Assembly (NCBI GenBank): GCA_024640625.1
Contig: JAHEER010000006.1
Location: 1-64,000, forward strand
DNA from: Desulfobulbaceae bacterium
GTDB taxonomy: Bacteria; Desulfobacterota; Desulfobulbia; Desulfobulbales; Desulfocapsaceae
Length of the DNA stretch: 64,000 bases
Reading direction: 5' to 3'
The position numbers and the translations under genes were made by a program. Shown here in pieces: positions 37,813 to 45,781 of this stretch; position 1 is the stretch's first letter, and every line of letters starts with the position of its first letter. A model generated the notes under the pieces. That model made no database searches, was not told the origin of the DNA, and worked only from the letters and a program-made list of their open reading frames with translations.

Positions 37813-38034
37813 CTAAGCTTCTTCTTTGGACTCGTAATGCTTGGCGTAGCGTCTGCGGAATTTCTCGATGCGGCCGGCTGTGTCAATCAGCTTCTGCTTA
37901 CCGGTAAAGAACGGGTGGCAGGCGGAGCAAATTTCCACCTTCAGTTCGGGAAGCACCGAACCTATTTCGAAGGTGCTGCCGCAGGCGCATACCGCGGTAA
38001 TGGTCTTGTATTCAGGATGTATATCTTTTTTCAT
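37813..38034 (-). CDS. rpmE: 50S ribosomal protein L31, zinc-binding type
   Basis: A 73-residue L31. Cysteines at 16, 18, 36 and 39 (CAC and CSAC) show the zinc-ribbon form, not the zinc-free paralogue. HPFFTGKQK is the family signature. The frame can be read from 38058 but only with an ATT start; ATG 38034 is taken, with GGAGG 12 bases upstream, a long spacing. It has its own promoter at 38102-38130 and a strong terminator after it, so it can be a single-gene unit within the rho-murA run. Confidence 0.96.
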   Translation of the reverse strand: MKKDIHPEYKTITAVCACGSTFEIGSVLPELKVEICSACHPFFTGKQKLIDTAGRIEKFRRRYAKHYESKEEA

Positions 38035-38101
38035 GGTACTGGTGATCCTCCAAATCAAGGCTAATCAGTTCACTCTATTTCTAAGATAAACAAAGACACG
38101 T

Positions 38102-38130
38102 AATATATCAATGAAGGATAGGTAAATCAA
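38102..38130 (-). promoter_or_regulatory. Promoter for rpmE
   Basis: TTGATT (38130-38125) and TATATT (38107-38102) are 17 bases apart on the minus strand, in the gap after rho. The predicted start near 38095 gives a 60-nt leader. Confidence 0.55.
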
Positions 38131-38177
38131 GGAAAATAATAATGTTATAGAGAAATCTTCTCCATGTTCTGGACAAT

Positions 38178-39428
38178 CTAGCCGTTCATGGAATCGAGAA
38201 AATCCTGGTTGGTCTTCTGCTGCTTGAGCTTATCCACGAGAAAGTCCATCCCGTCCGCTGGATTCATCGAGGCAAGCAGCTTGCGCAGAATCCAGATGCG
38301 GTTTAGGACATCATCCTTGAGCAGCAGATCTTCCTTGCGGGTTCCCGATCTCTTGATGTCGATGGCGGGAAAAATACGTTTGTCTGCCATCTTGCGATCG
38401 AGGATAAGCTCCATGTTGCCGGTACCCTTGAATTCCTCGAAAATTACTTCATCCATCTTGGAACCGGTTTCGATCAGTGCGGTGGCCAGGATGGAAAGGC
38501 TGCCCCCCTCTTCAATGTTTCTGGCCGCTCCGAAAAAGCGCTTGGGCCGATGCAGAGCGTTTGCCTCCACGCCCCCGGAGAGTATTTTGCCACTGGCCGG
38601 GGTTACCGTGTTATATGCCCTGGCCAGCCTGGTGATGCTGTCGAGAAGTATGACCACGTCTTTTTTATGTTCGACCAGGCGCTTGGCCTTCTCAATGACC
38701 ATTTCGGCCACCTGGATATGCCGCTGCGGCGGCTCGTCAAAGGTTGAACTGACCACCTCGGCTGCTTTGACGGTGCGCTGCATTTCGGTTACCTCCTCGG
38801 GCCTTTCGTCAATCAGCAGCACGATGAGATATACTTCCTTGTGATTGCGGACAATCGAGTTGGCGATTTTCTGCATCAGCACCGTTTTTCCTGTGCGGGG
38901 CGGGGACACCAGCAGTCCGCGCTGCCCCTTGCCAATGGGTGCGAACATGTCCATTATCCGCATGGAAAAATTATCAGGTTGCCATTCCAGATTAAATTTT
39001 TCGTCCGGGTGCAGAGGGGTGAGATTGCCAAACAGCGTTTTCTGCTTGGCCGCCTCGGGGGGATCAAAATTGACGCTTTCGACCTTGAGCAGAGCGAAAT
39101 AGCGCTCGCTCTCTTTGGGGGCACGAACCAATCCGTCGATGACATCTCCGGTCCGCAGATTGAGTCTCCTGATCTGGGAAGGAGAAACATAGATATCGTC
39201 AGGTCCGGGCAGATAGTTGTAATCGGGAGCCCTAAGAAACCCGAATCCGTCCGGCAGAATTTCAAGAACCCCGCTGCCCCGCAGCTTACCTTCCTCGTCG
39301 GCCTGGGCCTGAAGAATGGCAAAAATCAACTCCTGCTTACGCATTGAGCTGAACCCTTCGACCTTGAGGCCCCGGGCAAGCTTCACCAGTTCATCGATCT
39401 TCTTGAGCTTCAGCTCTGCCAGATTCAT
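38178..39428 (-). CDS. rho: Transcription termination factor Rho
   Basis: A 416-residue hexameric RNA helicase that ends transcription at C-rich unstructured RNA. The N-terminal helix bundle opens with [17 protein letters not shown], the cold-shock-like RNA-binding domain spans about 48-120 ([20 protein letters not shown]), Walker A is in [12 protein letters not shown] near 180, and the Q- and R-loop regions ([11 protein letters not shown], then [20 protein letters not shown] as blocks) are intact. ATG 39428 is preferred over the GTG just before it; AAGGAG lies upstream. Its 300-nt leader holds a terminator-like hairpin, so autoregulation is likely. Confidence 0.97.
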   Translation of the reverse strand: MNLAELKLKKIDELVKLARGLKVEGFSSMRKQELIFAILQAQADEEGKLRGSGVLEILPDGFGFLRAPDYNYLPGPDDIYVSPSQIRRLNLRTGDVIDGLVRAPKESERYFALLKVESVNFDPPEAAKQKTLFGNLTPLHPDEKFNLEWQPDNFSMRIMDMFAPIGKGQRGLLVSPPRTGKTVLMQKIANSIVRNHKEVYLIVLLIDERPEEVTEMQRTVKAAEVVSSTFDEPPQRHIQVAEMVIEKAKRLVEHKKDVVILLDSITRLARAYNTVTPASGKILSGGVEANALHRPKRFFGAARNIEEGGSLSILATALIETGSKMDEVIFEEFKGTGNMELILDRKMADKRIFPAIDIKRSGTRKEDLLLKDDVLNRIWILRKLLASMNPADGMDFLVDKLKQQKTNQDFLDSMNG

Positions 39429-39496
39429 CACACCAATGTTCTCCTTCTAAAAAACGTTTGATTCCAGTAACTATGGTTACAGGCCGAATGACCCTG

Positions 39497-39531
39497 AAAA
39501 AAGACACCAGCAGGTGCTGCGGTGAGGTGTC
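39497..39531 (-). terminator. Terminator or attenuator hairpin in the rho leader
   Basis: On the minus strand GACACC (39531-39526) pairs with GGTGTC (39508-39503), enclosing a second stem (CAGCA/TGCTG region), and six T follow at once (39502-39497). It lies after the rho promoter, so it would act on rho transcripts as well as on read-through from coaE. Confidence 0.65.
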
Positions 39532-39735
39532 GATATGTTACGACAGACCTATATACGAGTCGCTTATAGCGCCTATAGATTATTTAATTTTTCAAACAGA
39601 GGCTGGGTAGGTTTGAGGTTCACGCCTGTTTGCTGCATTTGGTTATGATAGTGCCCTTAACGTATGTTAATTTGGAAATAGTCAGAAATTTGCAATGATC
39701 GTCTCAGGCGGGAGTCTTACAAAGGACTTGTCTTC

Positions 39736-39764
39736 CTTATACGTGCTCTGCCTGAAGGTGTCAA
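39736..39764 (-). promoter_or_regulatory. Near-consensus promoter for rho
   Basis: A perfect TTGACA (39764-39759) and TATAAG (39741-39736) are exactly 17 bases apart on the minus strand. It starts 13 bases after the coaE stop. This is the best sigma-70 promoter match in the window. Confidence 0.75.
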
Positions 39765-39777
39765 GGGATTTACCCAT

Positions 39778-40389
39778 TTAATTGGATTTATCCTCGGCCA
39801 GCAGCGCCCGCAGCTCGGCCGCCACTCGTCGCACCTGCACCTTGGTCTGGCTCAAGCTGCCGCTATTGTCTATGACCCAGTCGGACCGTTCCGCTTTGAG
39901 GAGAGGATCCATCTGCAGAGCAAATATCATCTTCACGTCTGCCGGGCTTACCATATCCCTGTCGACCACGCGCTGCACGGCAAGATCAGGGTCTGCGGTC
40001 ACACAGACGACGTAATCAAAATCAGCCGCCCAGCCGCACTCAAACAGCAGCGGTACTTCGGCAATCTGCAGGAACTGGGGAGCGCCCTTGTTTTTCGCTT
40101 CAAGGAGTTCGAGCCGGACCAGCGGGTGCAGGATCGCCTCCAGCGCACGGCGTACGCTCTGATCAGCGAATACTGTCGTTCTCAATAATGTTCTATCGAT
40201 GTCGCCCGCATCGGTGAGGAACCTCTCTCCCCAGGTATCTAGCACCTGCTGGTACCCCGCCTCGCCTCTCTGCAGAAGCCGTCTGCAGATATCGTCGCTG
40301 CTGTGCACTGGAGCCCGCAACATCTCCCCAAGCAGGGTGGCGACAAGGCTCTTACCGCTGCCGATACCGCCGGTGATGCCGATCATCAT
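39778..40389 (-). CDS. coaE: Dephospho-CoA kinase
   Basis: A 203-residue kinase for the last step of CoA synthesis. The P-loop GITGGIGSGKS spans residues 4-14; the HPLVRLEL block near 87 and VPLLFECGWAADFDYVVCVT (VPLLFE near 113) are typical. It overlaps the upstream pseudouridine synthase gene by four bases (ATGA), so translation is coupled. The two M codons at the start are both possible. It is followed by the rho promoter. Confidence 0.95.
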   Translation of the reverse strand: MMIGITGGIGSGKSLVATLLGEMLRAPVHSSDDICRRLLQRGEAGYQQVLDTWGERFLTDAGDIDRTLLRTTVFADQSVRRALEAILHPLVRLELLEAKNKGAPQFLQIAEVPLLFECGWAADFDYVVCVTADPDLAVQRVVDRDMVSPADVKMIFALQMDPLLKAERSDWVIDNSGSLSQTKVQVRRVAAELRALLAEDKSN

Positions 40390-41333
40390 TGATCCGCCTC
40401 CAGGTGGGCAAGCACCCTTGTAAAATCATCGGGCAGATCGGCCTGGGCATCAACCTTTTCCCCCGTATGCGGATGGCTGAAGCTCAGCTTCCAGGCATGA
40501 AGCATCTGGCGCGGAAACATGGCGTGCTCTCTTGACGGTCCGTACAGGTGATCTCCGGCAACAGGAAAGCCGACATGGGCCAGATGGACCCGGATCTGAT
40601 GGGTTCTGCCTGTTTCTATATGCACCTCTACCAGGGTATGGTGCGTAAAACTCCTCATGCACTTCCAGTTGCTCACCGCGTACCTGCCGCTGCTGTCGCG
40701 CACCGCCATTTTTTGTCGATGAACAGGATGCCGGCCAATGGGTGCGACGATGCGGCCTGTCTCTTCTTGCATCACCCCGATCACCAGCGCCAGGTAGGTC
40801 TTTTTAACCTGACGACTCTTGAATTGATTTACCAGGTTGGCGTGGGCACGGCTGGTGCGGGCAATGACCATCACACCGGAAGTATCTTTATCGAGACGAT
40901 GAACAATTCCAGGACGAGATGCGTCTCCTACCTCACCGAAATTGCCGAATCGAAACAGAAGACCGTTCACCAGCGTGCCATCGACATTACCGCTTCCTGG
41001 ATGCACCACCAGGCCTGGTGGTTTGGCAATTATCAGATAGTCAGAGTCCTCTTCGAGGATCTCGAAGGCAATATCCTGCGGCTGCAGTATAAGCGGTTCG
41101 GAGACGCTTTCGACGGTGCCGTCAATAACATCACCACCTTTCAATCGATAACCGGGTTTAACCTGGACGCCGTTGACCAGAATAAGTCCCGATTTAATCA
41201 ATTCACGAAGCTGCGATCTGGAATACTGGTCGAAGGAAAGCGCCAGGAATTGATCCAATCGAAGGTCATGATAGCGTTCTTCGACTGCATATGAAAACGG
41301 TCCTTCAGCAGAAGATACCAAGGAGTTTTTCAT
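40386..41333 (-). CDS. RluA/RluD-family ribosomal large subunit pseudouridine synthase
   Basis: A 315-residue enzyme with an N-terminal S4 RNA-binding domain (about 15-75; RLDQFLALSF, then SRSQLRELIKSGLILVNG as pieces) and a catalytic domain with HRLDKDTSGV, whose Asp is the nucleophile, near residue 145. The C-terminal GRTHQIRVHLAHVGFPV motif is strong. RluD is the likely target specificity (23S helix 69), but RluC or a related class cannot be ruled out, so I give no symbol. It heads the rluD-like/coaE pair and lies 45 bases after carD. Confidence 0.93.
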   Translation of the reverse strand: MKNSLVSSAEGPFSYAVEERYHDLRLDQFLALSFDQYSRSQLRELIKSGLILVNGVQVKPGYRLKGGDVIDGTVESVSEPLILQPQDIAFEILEEDSDYLIIAKPPGLVVHPGSGNVDGTLVNGLLFRFGNFGEVGDASRPGIVHRLDKDTSGVMVIARTSRAHANLVNQFKSRQVKKTYLALVIGVMQEETGRIVAPIGRHPVHRQKMAVRDSSGRYAVSNWKCMRSFTHHTLVEVHIETGRTHQIRVHLAHVGFPVAGDHLYGPSREHAMFPRQMLHAWKLSFSHPHTGEKVDAQADLPDDFTRVLAHLEADQ

Positions 41334-41378
41334 ACAGCCGCCCGCAGGTAAAGCGGTTGAATTGGGGTTGGGGAAATC

Positions 41379-41870
41379 TCAGGAAAAAATCTTTTCGATT
41401 TTCTGGCTTATTTTATCTTCCTCTACATCCTGGGCGATGGATAGTTCTTTGACCAGCAGACCTTTGGCAGTATCAAGCATTTTTCTTTCGCCATAGGAGA
41501 GATCTTTGTCGACGCTGAGCAGAAAAAGATCTCTCAGCACCGCTGCGACCTCGAAGATGGAACCGGTCTTTATTTTTTCCATATACTCCCGATAGCGCCT
41601 ATTCCAGGTCTGGGAATCGATCTCAATGGCCCGGTCTTTGAGGATATTCAGCACCTCAATGGCTTCTTTCTTGTTGACGATGGAGCGCAGCCCCACATTT
41701 TCGCTGCTGGAGGTGGGAATCATGATACGCATGGAATTCCCTAATATTTCCAGAACATAAAATTTCTGATCAACTCCGGCCACCTGCTGGGTTTCGATTG
41801 ATTTGATAACGCCTACCCCGTGGGCCGGATATACTGCCATGTCTCCTTTAGCAAACACTGCATTCTCCAT
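41379..41870 (-). CDS. carD: CarD/CdnL-family RNA polymerase-binding regulator
   Basis: A 163-residue protein. The N-terminal Tudor-like RNAP-binding domain covers about 1-65 (GDMAVYPAHGVGVIKSIE at the start), and a helical DNA-binding part follows, with the WNRRYREYMEKIKTG block near 110. In Myxococcus and mycobacteria, CdnL/CarD stabilises open complexes at rRNA and other promoters. An extended -10 element (minus strand TGCTATATT, 42026-42018) could drive it. The 278-base gap to pth is otherwise empty apart from a small palindrome around 42090-42102. Confidence 0.92.
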   Translation of the reverse strand: MENAVFAKGDMAVYPAHGVGVIKSIETQQVAGVDQKFYVLEILGNSMRIMIPTSSSENVGLRSIVNKKEAIEVLNILKDRAIEIDSQTWNRRYREYMEKIKTGSIFEVAAVLRDLFLLSVDKDLSYGERKMLDTAKGLLVKELSIAQDVEEDKISQKIEKIFS

Positions 41871-42148
41871 GAATCATTGATAAGTCACTTAGGTGCTTTC
41901 CTCTTTCCCGTCAACCTCACGCTGGAACACCTCAGCGCTGGACAGAGATCGAGGGACAAGCATTGATTTGGTGTACGTCTCTTGTTGATAAGCCTGATAA
42001 GGATCGAACAACTGCCCAATATAGCACAAATCGCACCAAATATCCCGATTTTTTAGTCACTCCCCTTCGGACGGTCGATTATCGGCCAGCTCAGCTGGTT
42101 TGCGTCCCACCGATCTGCCTGGATAATTTAAAGACTGGCTCGTTCGGA

Positions 42149-42742
42149 CTATTTAATGGCATTGAGTGTGGTCATTGCCCGGGCGGCGTCACCTTTAAAA
42201 AAAAAGTCGAGCCCGGGAGTAATTTCTTCGAAAAGAGACTGTATCTGATGGGCTTCAGCGGCCGAGAATTTTGCCAGGACATACTTGTCAACTTCCATGT
42301 CCGGATGGGCCTCGCCGAAGCCGGGCCTGCCGATCCCTATCTTGAGCCTGAAAAAGTCGTTGGTTCCAAGTTCGCCGACAATGGATCGAATGCCGTTGTG
42401 CCCTCCCGTACCTCCGCCCTCGACCAGTTTTATCCGACCGGGGTGCATATCGATATCGTCGTGCACGACCAGCAGTTTCGCAGGATGCAGGTTGAAATAA
42501 CGCATGAAGGAAGCGACTGAACGGCCGCTTCTGTTCATAAAGGTCTGGGGTTTTAACAGATATATCTTCTTATCGCCGATCCGGATGGCGGTGCTGACCC
42601 CCTGATGCTTATCGGCCGAAAAGACTGCCCCCTGTAACTCGGCAAGCCAGTCAGCCAGCATGAAGCCGACGTTATGCCTGGTCTTTTCATAGGCGGCGCC
42701 GGGGTTTCCCAGGCCGGTGACTAGAAATTGATCACTGCTCAT
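42149..42742 (-). CDS. pth: Peptidyl-tRNA hydrolase
   Basis: About 197 residues. It frees tRNA from dropped-off peptidyl-tRNA. The catalytic His is in TRHNVGFMLAD near residue 22, with GLGNPGAAYE before it. KPQTFMNRSGRSV near 70 and HDDIDMHPGRIKLVEGGGTGGHNGIRS (short blocks DDID and GGGTGGHNG) are conserved. I start at ATG 42742; a TTG at 42754 is in frame. Neither has a good ribosome site. A terminator lies 15 bases upstream of the ATG, so expression may rely on read-through. Confidence 0.95.
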   Translation of the reverse strand: MSSDQFLVTGLGNPGAAYEKTRHNVGFMLADWLAELQGAVFSADKHQGVSTAIRIGDKKIYLLKPQTFMNRSGRSVASFMRYFNLHPAKLLVVHDDIDMHPGRIKLVEGGGTGGHNGIRSIVGELGTNDFFRLKIGIGRPGFGEAHPDMEVDKYVLAKFSAAEAHQIQSLFEEITPGLDFFFKGDAARAMTTLNAIK

Positions 42743-42756
42743 AGTGGTGCCCAATG

Positions 42757-42789
42757 AAAAATCCGGAAAAGAGCTTCTCCTTTCCGGAT
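42757..42789 (-). terminator. Intrinsic terminator between rplY and pth
   Basis: On the minus strand a 13-position stem with one mismatch (42789-42777 with 42773-42761) and a three-base loop is followed by five T. It lies 47 bases after the rplY stop and just before pth. Confidence 0.72.
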
Positions 42790-42836
42790 CTCATCAACAC
42801 GTCTGCCGGGACCGTCTGTTCCCGATCAGCGCAAAA

Positions 42837-43391
42837 TTACGGGGCTATTACCGACACGCACACCATCCCGGGATCGCTTATCAGGCTGACGCCGTCGGGA
42901 AGAGTGATCTCACCTGCGGTTATTTTATCACCTATTGCCAGGCCGGACACGTCTATCTGGCAGTCATCGGGAATGTCGAGCGGCTTGCCTTCCAATACCA
43001 GCGTGGATTTCTCATACTGCGTAAGGCCACCGAGATCCTCACCCTTGGCTTTACCACGATAGGTCAGAGGCACATTGAAGCGGGCCGGTTTCTGCAGATC
43101 AATCTCCTGGAAGTCAGCATGAAAAAGACTATCTTTGAGCGGGTCGGTCTGGATCTCCTTGACCAGGACGCTCTTCTCGGAACCGTCACTAATTTTCAGG
43201 GTTATGACCGCGTTGCGCCCCTGGATATCGAGAAGTTCCTGAAACAAGACCTTGGTCTCGAACTCGAGCGCAAGGGCTTCTTTCCCGCCGCTGTAGACTA
43301 CTCCCGGGGTCTTTCCGCTGGCCCGCATTCTTCTTACCGGACCTTTGCCGAAATCTTCCCTCACCGATGTGGCTATTTCCTTGGTTATCAT
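42837..43391 (-). CDS. rplY: 50S ribosomal protein L25, Ctc form
   Basis: About 184 residues: an N-terminal 5S rRNA-binding L25 domain (1 to about 92; RRMRASGKTPGVVYSGG) and the C-terminal TL5/Ctc beta domain (about 100-184; FNVPLTYRGKAKGEDLGG). The ATG at 43391 has GGAGG upstream; an in-frame start at 43412 adds seven residues without one. It follows prs and precedes pth, a widely conserved trio. Confidence 0.94.
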   Translation of the reverse strand: MITKEIATSVREDFGKGPVRRMRASGKTPGVVYSGGKEALALEFETKVLFQELLDIQGRNAVITLKISDGSEKSVLVKEIQTDPLKDSLFHADFQEIDLQKPARFNVPLTYRGKAKGEDLGGLTQYEKSTLVLEGKPLDIPDDCQIDVSGLAIGDKITAGEITLPDGVSLISDPGMVCVSVIAP

Positions 43392-43460
43392 ACTTCCTCC
43401 TTCAACCGGCATCAGTTCTGATAGCGACCGGTCTCATTTATCCTCAATTTAGTGCCTGAA

Positions 43461-44399
43461 TCAGACGAATAAAGAGCTCACCGAATCTTCGTTGTGAATT
43501 CGCCGAATGGCTTCGGCAAGCAGCGATGAAACGGACAAAACTTTAATTTTTCCACAATCCCTGGCGTTGTCGCGCAGCGGTATCGTGTTGGTAACCACCA
43601 GCGACTTGATGGCCGAACTGCTCAGCCTGTCAACGGCAGGGCCCGACAAAACTGGATGGGAACAGCAGGCGTGCACCTCTTTGGCTCCGTTCTCCAGCAG
43701 AGTCTCGGCACCGTTGCAGAGGGTACCGGCGGTATCGACCATATCGTCCATCAGTATGGCAATCTTATCCTTGACATCGCCGATCACATGCATCGCCTCA
43801 CTGTGATTGGGGCGATCTCTTCTTTTATCGATGATGGCCAGACCACAATTCAGTCTCTTGGCGAACGCCCTCGTCCTCTCAACGCCACCGGCATCGGGCG
43901 AGACCATGATGAAATCCTCAAAGTTTGCTCTGATGTAATCAATCAGTACCGGAGCGGCATAAAGATGATCCACAGGAATATTGAAAAATCCCTGAATCTG
44001 TCCGGCATGAAGATCCATGCATAGTACCCTTCTAACCCCCACCACCATGAGCATCTCGGCCACCACCTTGGCTGAAATGGGCACCCTCGGGGCCACTTTC
44101 CTATCCTGCCTGGCATAGCCATAATAGGGAAGGACGGCGGTAATACGCCGCGCCGAAGCCCTCCTCATCGCATCGGCCATGATCACCAGCTCCATTAAAT
44201 GATCGTTGACCGGGGTGCAGGTTGGCTGGATTATGAACGAGTCGGTGCCGCGGACGTTTTCCCGGACTTCAACGAATATCTCGCCATCGCTGAATTTCCT
44301 GACATCTACTCTGGAAACTTCCAGTCCAAGGTGTTCCGCGATCTCTTCCGCCATTGCATAATTCGCATTGCCGGAAAATATTTTCATTACGTTGCCCAT
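43461..44399 (-). CDS. prs: Ribose-phosphate pyrophosphokinase
   Basis: About 312 residues. It makes PRPP from ribose 5-phosphate and ATP. The MKIFSGNAN start, the [18 protein letters not shown] block near 35, the [16 protein letters not shown] flexible loop near 97, the [11 protein letters not shown] motif near 130 and the PRPP-binding [12 protein letters not shown] motif near 220 are all present. Start choice between ATG 44399 and 44387 is open. The tRNA-Gln gene ends 29 bases upstream, so the prs message is likely released by tRNA processing. Confidence 0.95.
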   Translation of the reverse strand: MGNVMKIFSGNANYAMAEEIAEHLGLEVSRVDVRKFSDGEIFVEVRENVRGTDSFIIQPTCTPVNDHLMELVIMADAMRRASARRITAVLPYYGYARQDRKVAPRVPISAKVVAEMLMVVGVRRVLCMDLHAGQIQGFFNIPVDHLYAAPVLIDYIRANFEDFIMVSPDAGGVERTRAFAKRLNCGLAIIDKRRDRPNHSEAMHVIGDVKDKIAILMDDMVDTAGTLCNGAETLLENGAKEVHACCSHPVLSGPAVDRLSSSAIKSLVVTNTIPLRDNARDCGKIKVLSVSSLLAEAIRRIHNEDSVSSLFV

Positions 44400-44427
44400 A
44401 GTATCAAGTCTCTGCAATTAACAGATC

Positions 44428-44503
44428 TGGCTGGGGCGGTAGGACTCGAACCTACGAATGCCGGGATCAAAACCCGGTGCCTTTGCCACTTGGCTACGCC
44501 CCA
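44428..44503 (-). tRNA. tRNA-Gln (anticodon TTG)
   Basis: A full cloverleaf on the minus strand: 7-bp acceptor stem (TGGGGCG with CGCCCCA), D arm, a five-base anticodon stem CCGGG/CCCGG around the loop TTTTGAT with anticodon TTG, and a T arm with GGTTCGAACC. The CCA end is encoded (44430-44428). Its first ten bases overlap the end of ispE, whose TAG stop is formed by tRNA positions 8-10. It lies between ispE and prs in one probable transcript. It also matches the GlnRS gene found at 49 kb. Confidence 0.96.
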
Positions 44504-45369
44504 CCAAACGCTTTTGCCGTAATTACCCGGTATTCAGCCTTGTCGGCGAATTTTCTGGTCAACAAGAGGGCCGCGGCTTCTAACCTCCGCGTATCCTCGA
44601 AAAGACCAAACACAGTCGGTCCACTTCCCGACATCAGGGCCCCGGCAGCACCCGTTTCCATGAGCAGTTCCTTGACCCTGGCGATGATCGGATGGCGGGC
44701 TGTGGTGACTGCCTCAAGATCGTTGTGGAGAGCAGCGGGGGCAAACTCCTGTTGCTCAGTGTTCAGAGAACCGGCAAATATAAATTTATCCGACTTCTTT
44801 GTCAATCTATAATTGTCATACACCCATCTGGTCGCAACCCTTACTCCGGGGTTAACCAGTAGATAATGATACTGATCGACCGTAGCCACTTCCTGAAGAC
44901 AGTCGCCAATGCCCGTGGCGAGCACCGCCGGGTGATCTGACAGAAAGAAGGCGACATCGGCGCCCAGACCGCGTCCGCAGTCCATCAGTTCAGCTTCCGA
45001 GAAGGGAAAACCGAACAACTCATTCAACCCTTTGAGAACCGCAGCTCCGTCGCTGCTGCCCCCTCCGAGTCCGGCAGCAACTGGAATCTGTTTGTCCAGC
45101 TTTATCCTGAGCCCGTGAGGACCTGACTGTTCGTGGATCTGGAAGAAGCGGCGGGCAGCTCTCACTGCCAGATTGGACCGGTCAGGACCGACCTCTTGAC
45201 TGTCGCAGGAGAGCTCGATATCCCCGCTTTCGGTCAATTCGAGTTCCACGCGATCGCACAAGTCGAGCTTCTGCATCCTGGTAATCAGCTCGTGATAGCC
45301 GTCCTGCCGACGGCCGGTCACATGCAGATTCAAGTTTACCTTCGCCGGCGCCGGCAGTTCGATTTTCAT
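44494..45369 (-). CDS. ispE: 4-diphosphocytidyl-2-C-methyl-D-erythritol kinase
   Basis: A 291-residue GHMP kinase of the MEP isoprenoid pathway. The start APAKVNLNLHVTGRRQDGYHE, with catalytic Lys10, is typical; the ATP loop is PVAAGLGGGSSDGAAVL near residue 92; the third GHMP motif is MSGSGPTVFGLF near 250. Its last three codons and stop overlap the 5' end of tRNA-Gln by ten bases. RNase P cleavage of a joint transcript would therefore remove the stop codon. The ispE/tRNA/prs order is known from other Desulfobacterota and Geobacter-like genomes. Confidence 0.95.
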   Translation of the reverse strand: MKIELPAPAKVNLNLHVTGRRQDGYHELITRMQKLDLCDRVELELTESGDIELSCDSQEVGPDRSNLAVRAARRFFQIHEQSGPHGLRIKLDKQIPVAAGLGGGSSDGAAVLKGLNELFGFPFSEAELMDCGRGLGADVAFFLSDHPAVLATGIGDCLQEVATVDQYHYLLVNPGVRVATRWVYDNYRLTKKSDKFIFAGSLNTEQQEFAPAALHNDLEAVTTARHPIIARVKELLMETGAAGALMSGSGPTVFGLFEDTRRLEAAALLLTRKFADKAEYRVITAKAFGGA

Positions 45370-45411
45370 CTTGCCGCTTATCGACAGGTACTGGCGGGGA
45401 GTAAGCCGATT

Positions 45412-45732
45412 TTACTGTTTGGCTGTTTTGACGAAGCGCATCTTGACATCGTAGAGGATGTTGCGCATCAATTCGGCCTCTTCTTCCGTAAGATTGCCTT
45501 TGGTCTTTTGCTCGAGAACGACAAGCGTATCGATGGCATGTCTGGCCAGATCGAGGTTGATGAACCTCTCACCGCTTTCCGGGTCCGGCAACTCTCCCAA
45601 ATGGAAGAGAGCCGAGGTGTTGAGCGACATGACGAAGGTTGAAAATGTAACCTCCGGCATCACGCAATGTCCTTCTTTGTCCGGTACCTTTCCTTCGCCG
45701 CAGACGGTGCTGCCGGTGCTTTCTTCAGCCAT
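45412..45732 (-). CDS. DUF1844-domain protein
   Basis: A 106-residue acidic protein. The core VTFSTFVMSLNTSALFHLGE (residues 28-47) and ARHAIDTLVVLEQKTKGNLTEEE (seen as LARHAIDTL and KTKGNLT) are the DUF1844 pattern. Function is unknown in the family. The N-terminal part has two cysteines (C11 and C23) that could be free or metal-linked. AGAGGA precedes the ATG. It lies between serA and ispE on the same strand with short gaps, so it is probably cotranscribed. Confidence 0.85.
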   Translation of the reverse strand: MAEESTGSTVCGEGKVPDKEGHCVMPEVTFSTFVMSLNTSALFHLGELPDPESGERFINLDLARHAIDTLVVLEQKTKGNLTEEEAELMRNILYDVKMRFVKTAKQ

Positions 45733-45781
45733 GGTAATTCCTCTGCTGGCCGGATTCCCCCGACCGGTGCTGAAATTAATT

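Larger units (their letters stand above)
39429..39777 (-). promoter_or_regulatory. Long rho 5' leader region
   Basis: This gap between coaE and rho has no clear gene. From the predicted start near 39729 the leader runs about 300 nt. It contains a C-rich, G-poor stretch around 39595-39630 that could bind Rho, and a 21-codon ORF (39638-39573, ATG to TAG) without a ribosome site. A terminator-like hairpin at 39503-39531 comes next, then 68 nt to the ATG. The layout recalls the attenuated leader of E. coli rho. The features are seen; the mechanism is inference. Confidence 0.5.
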
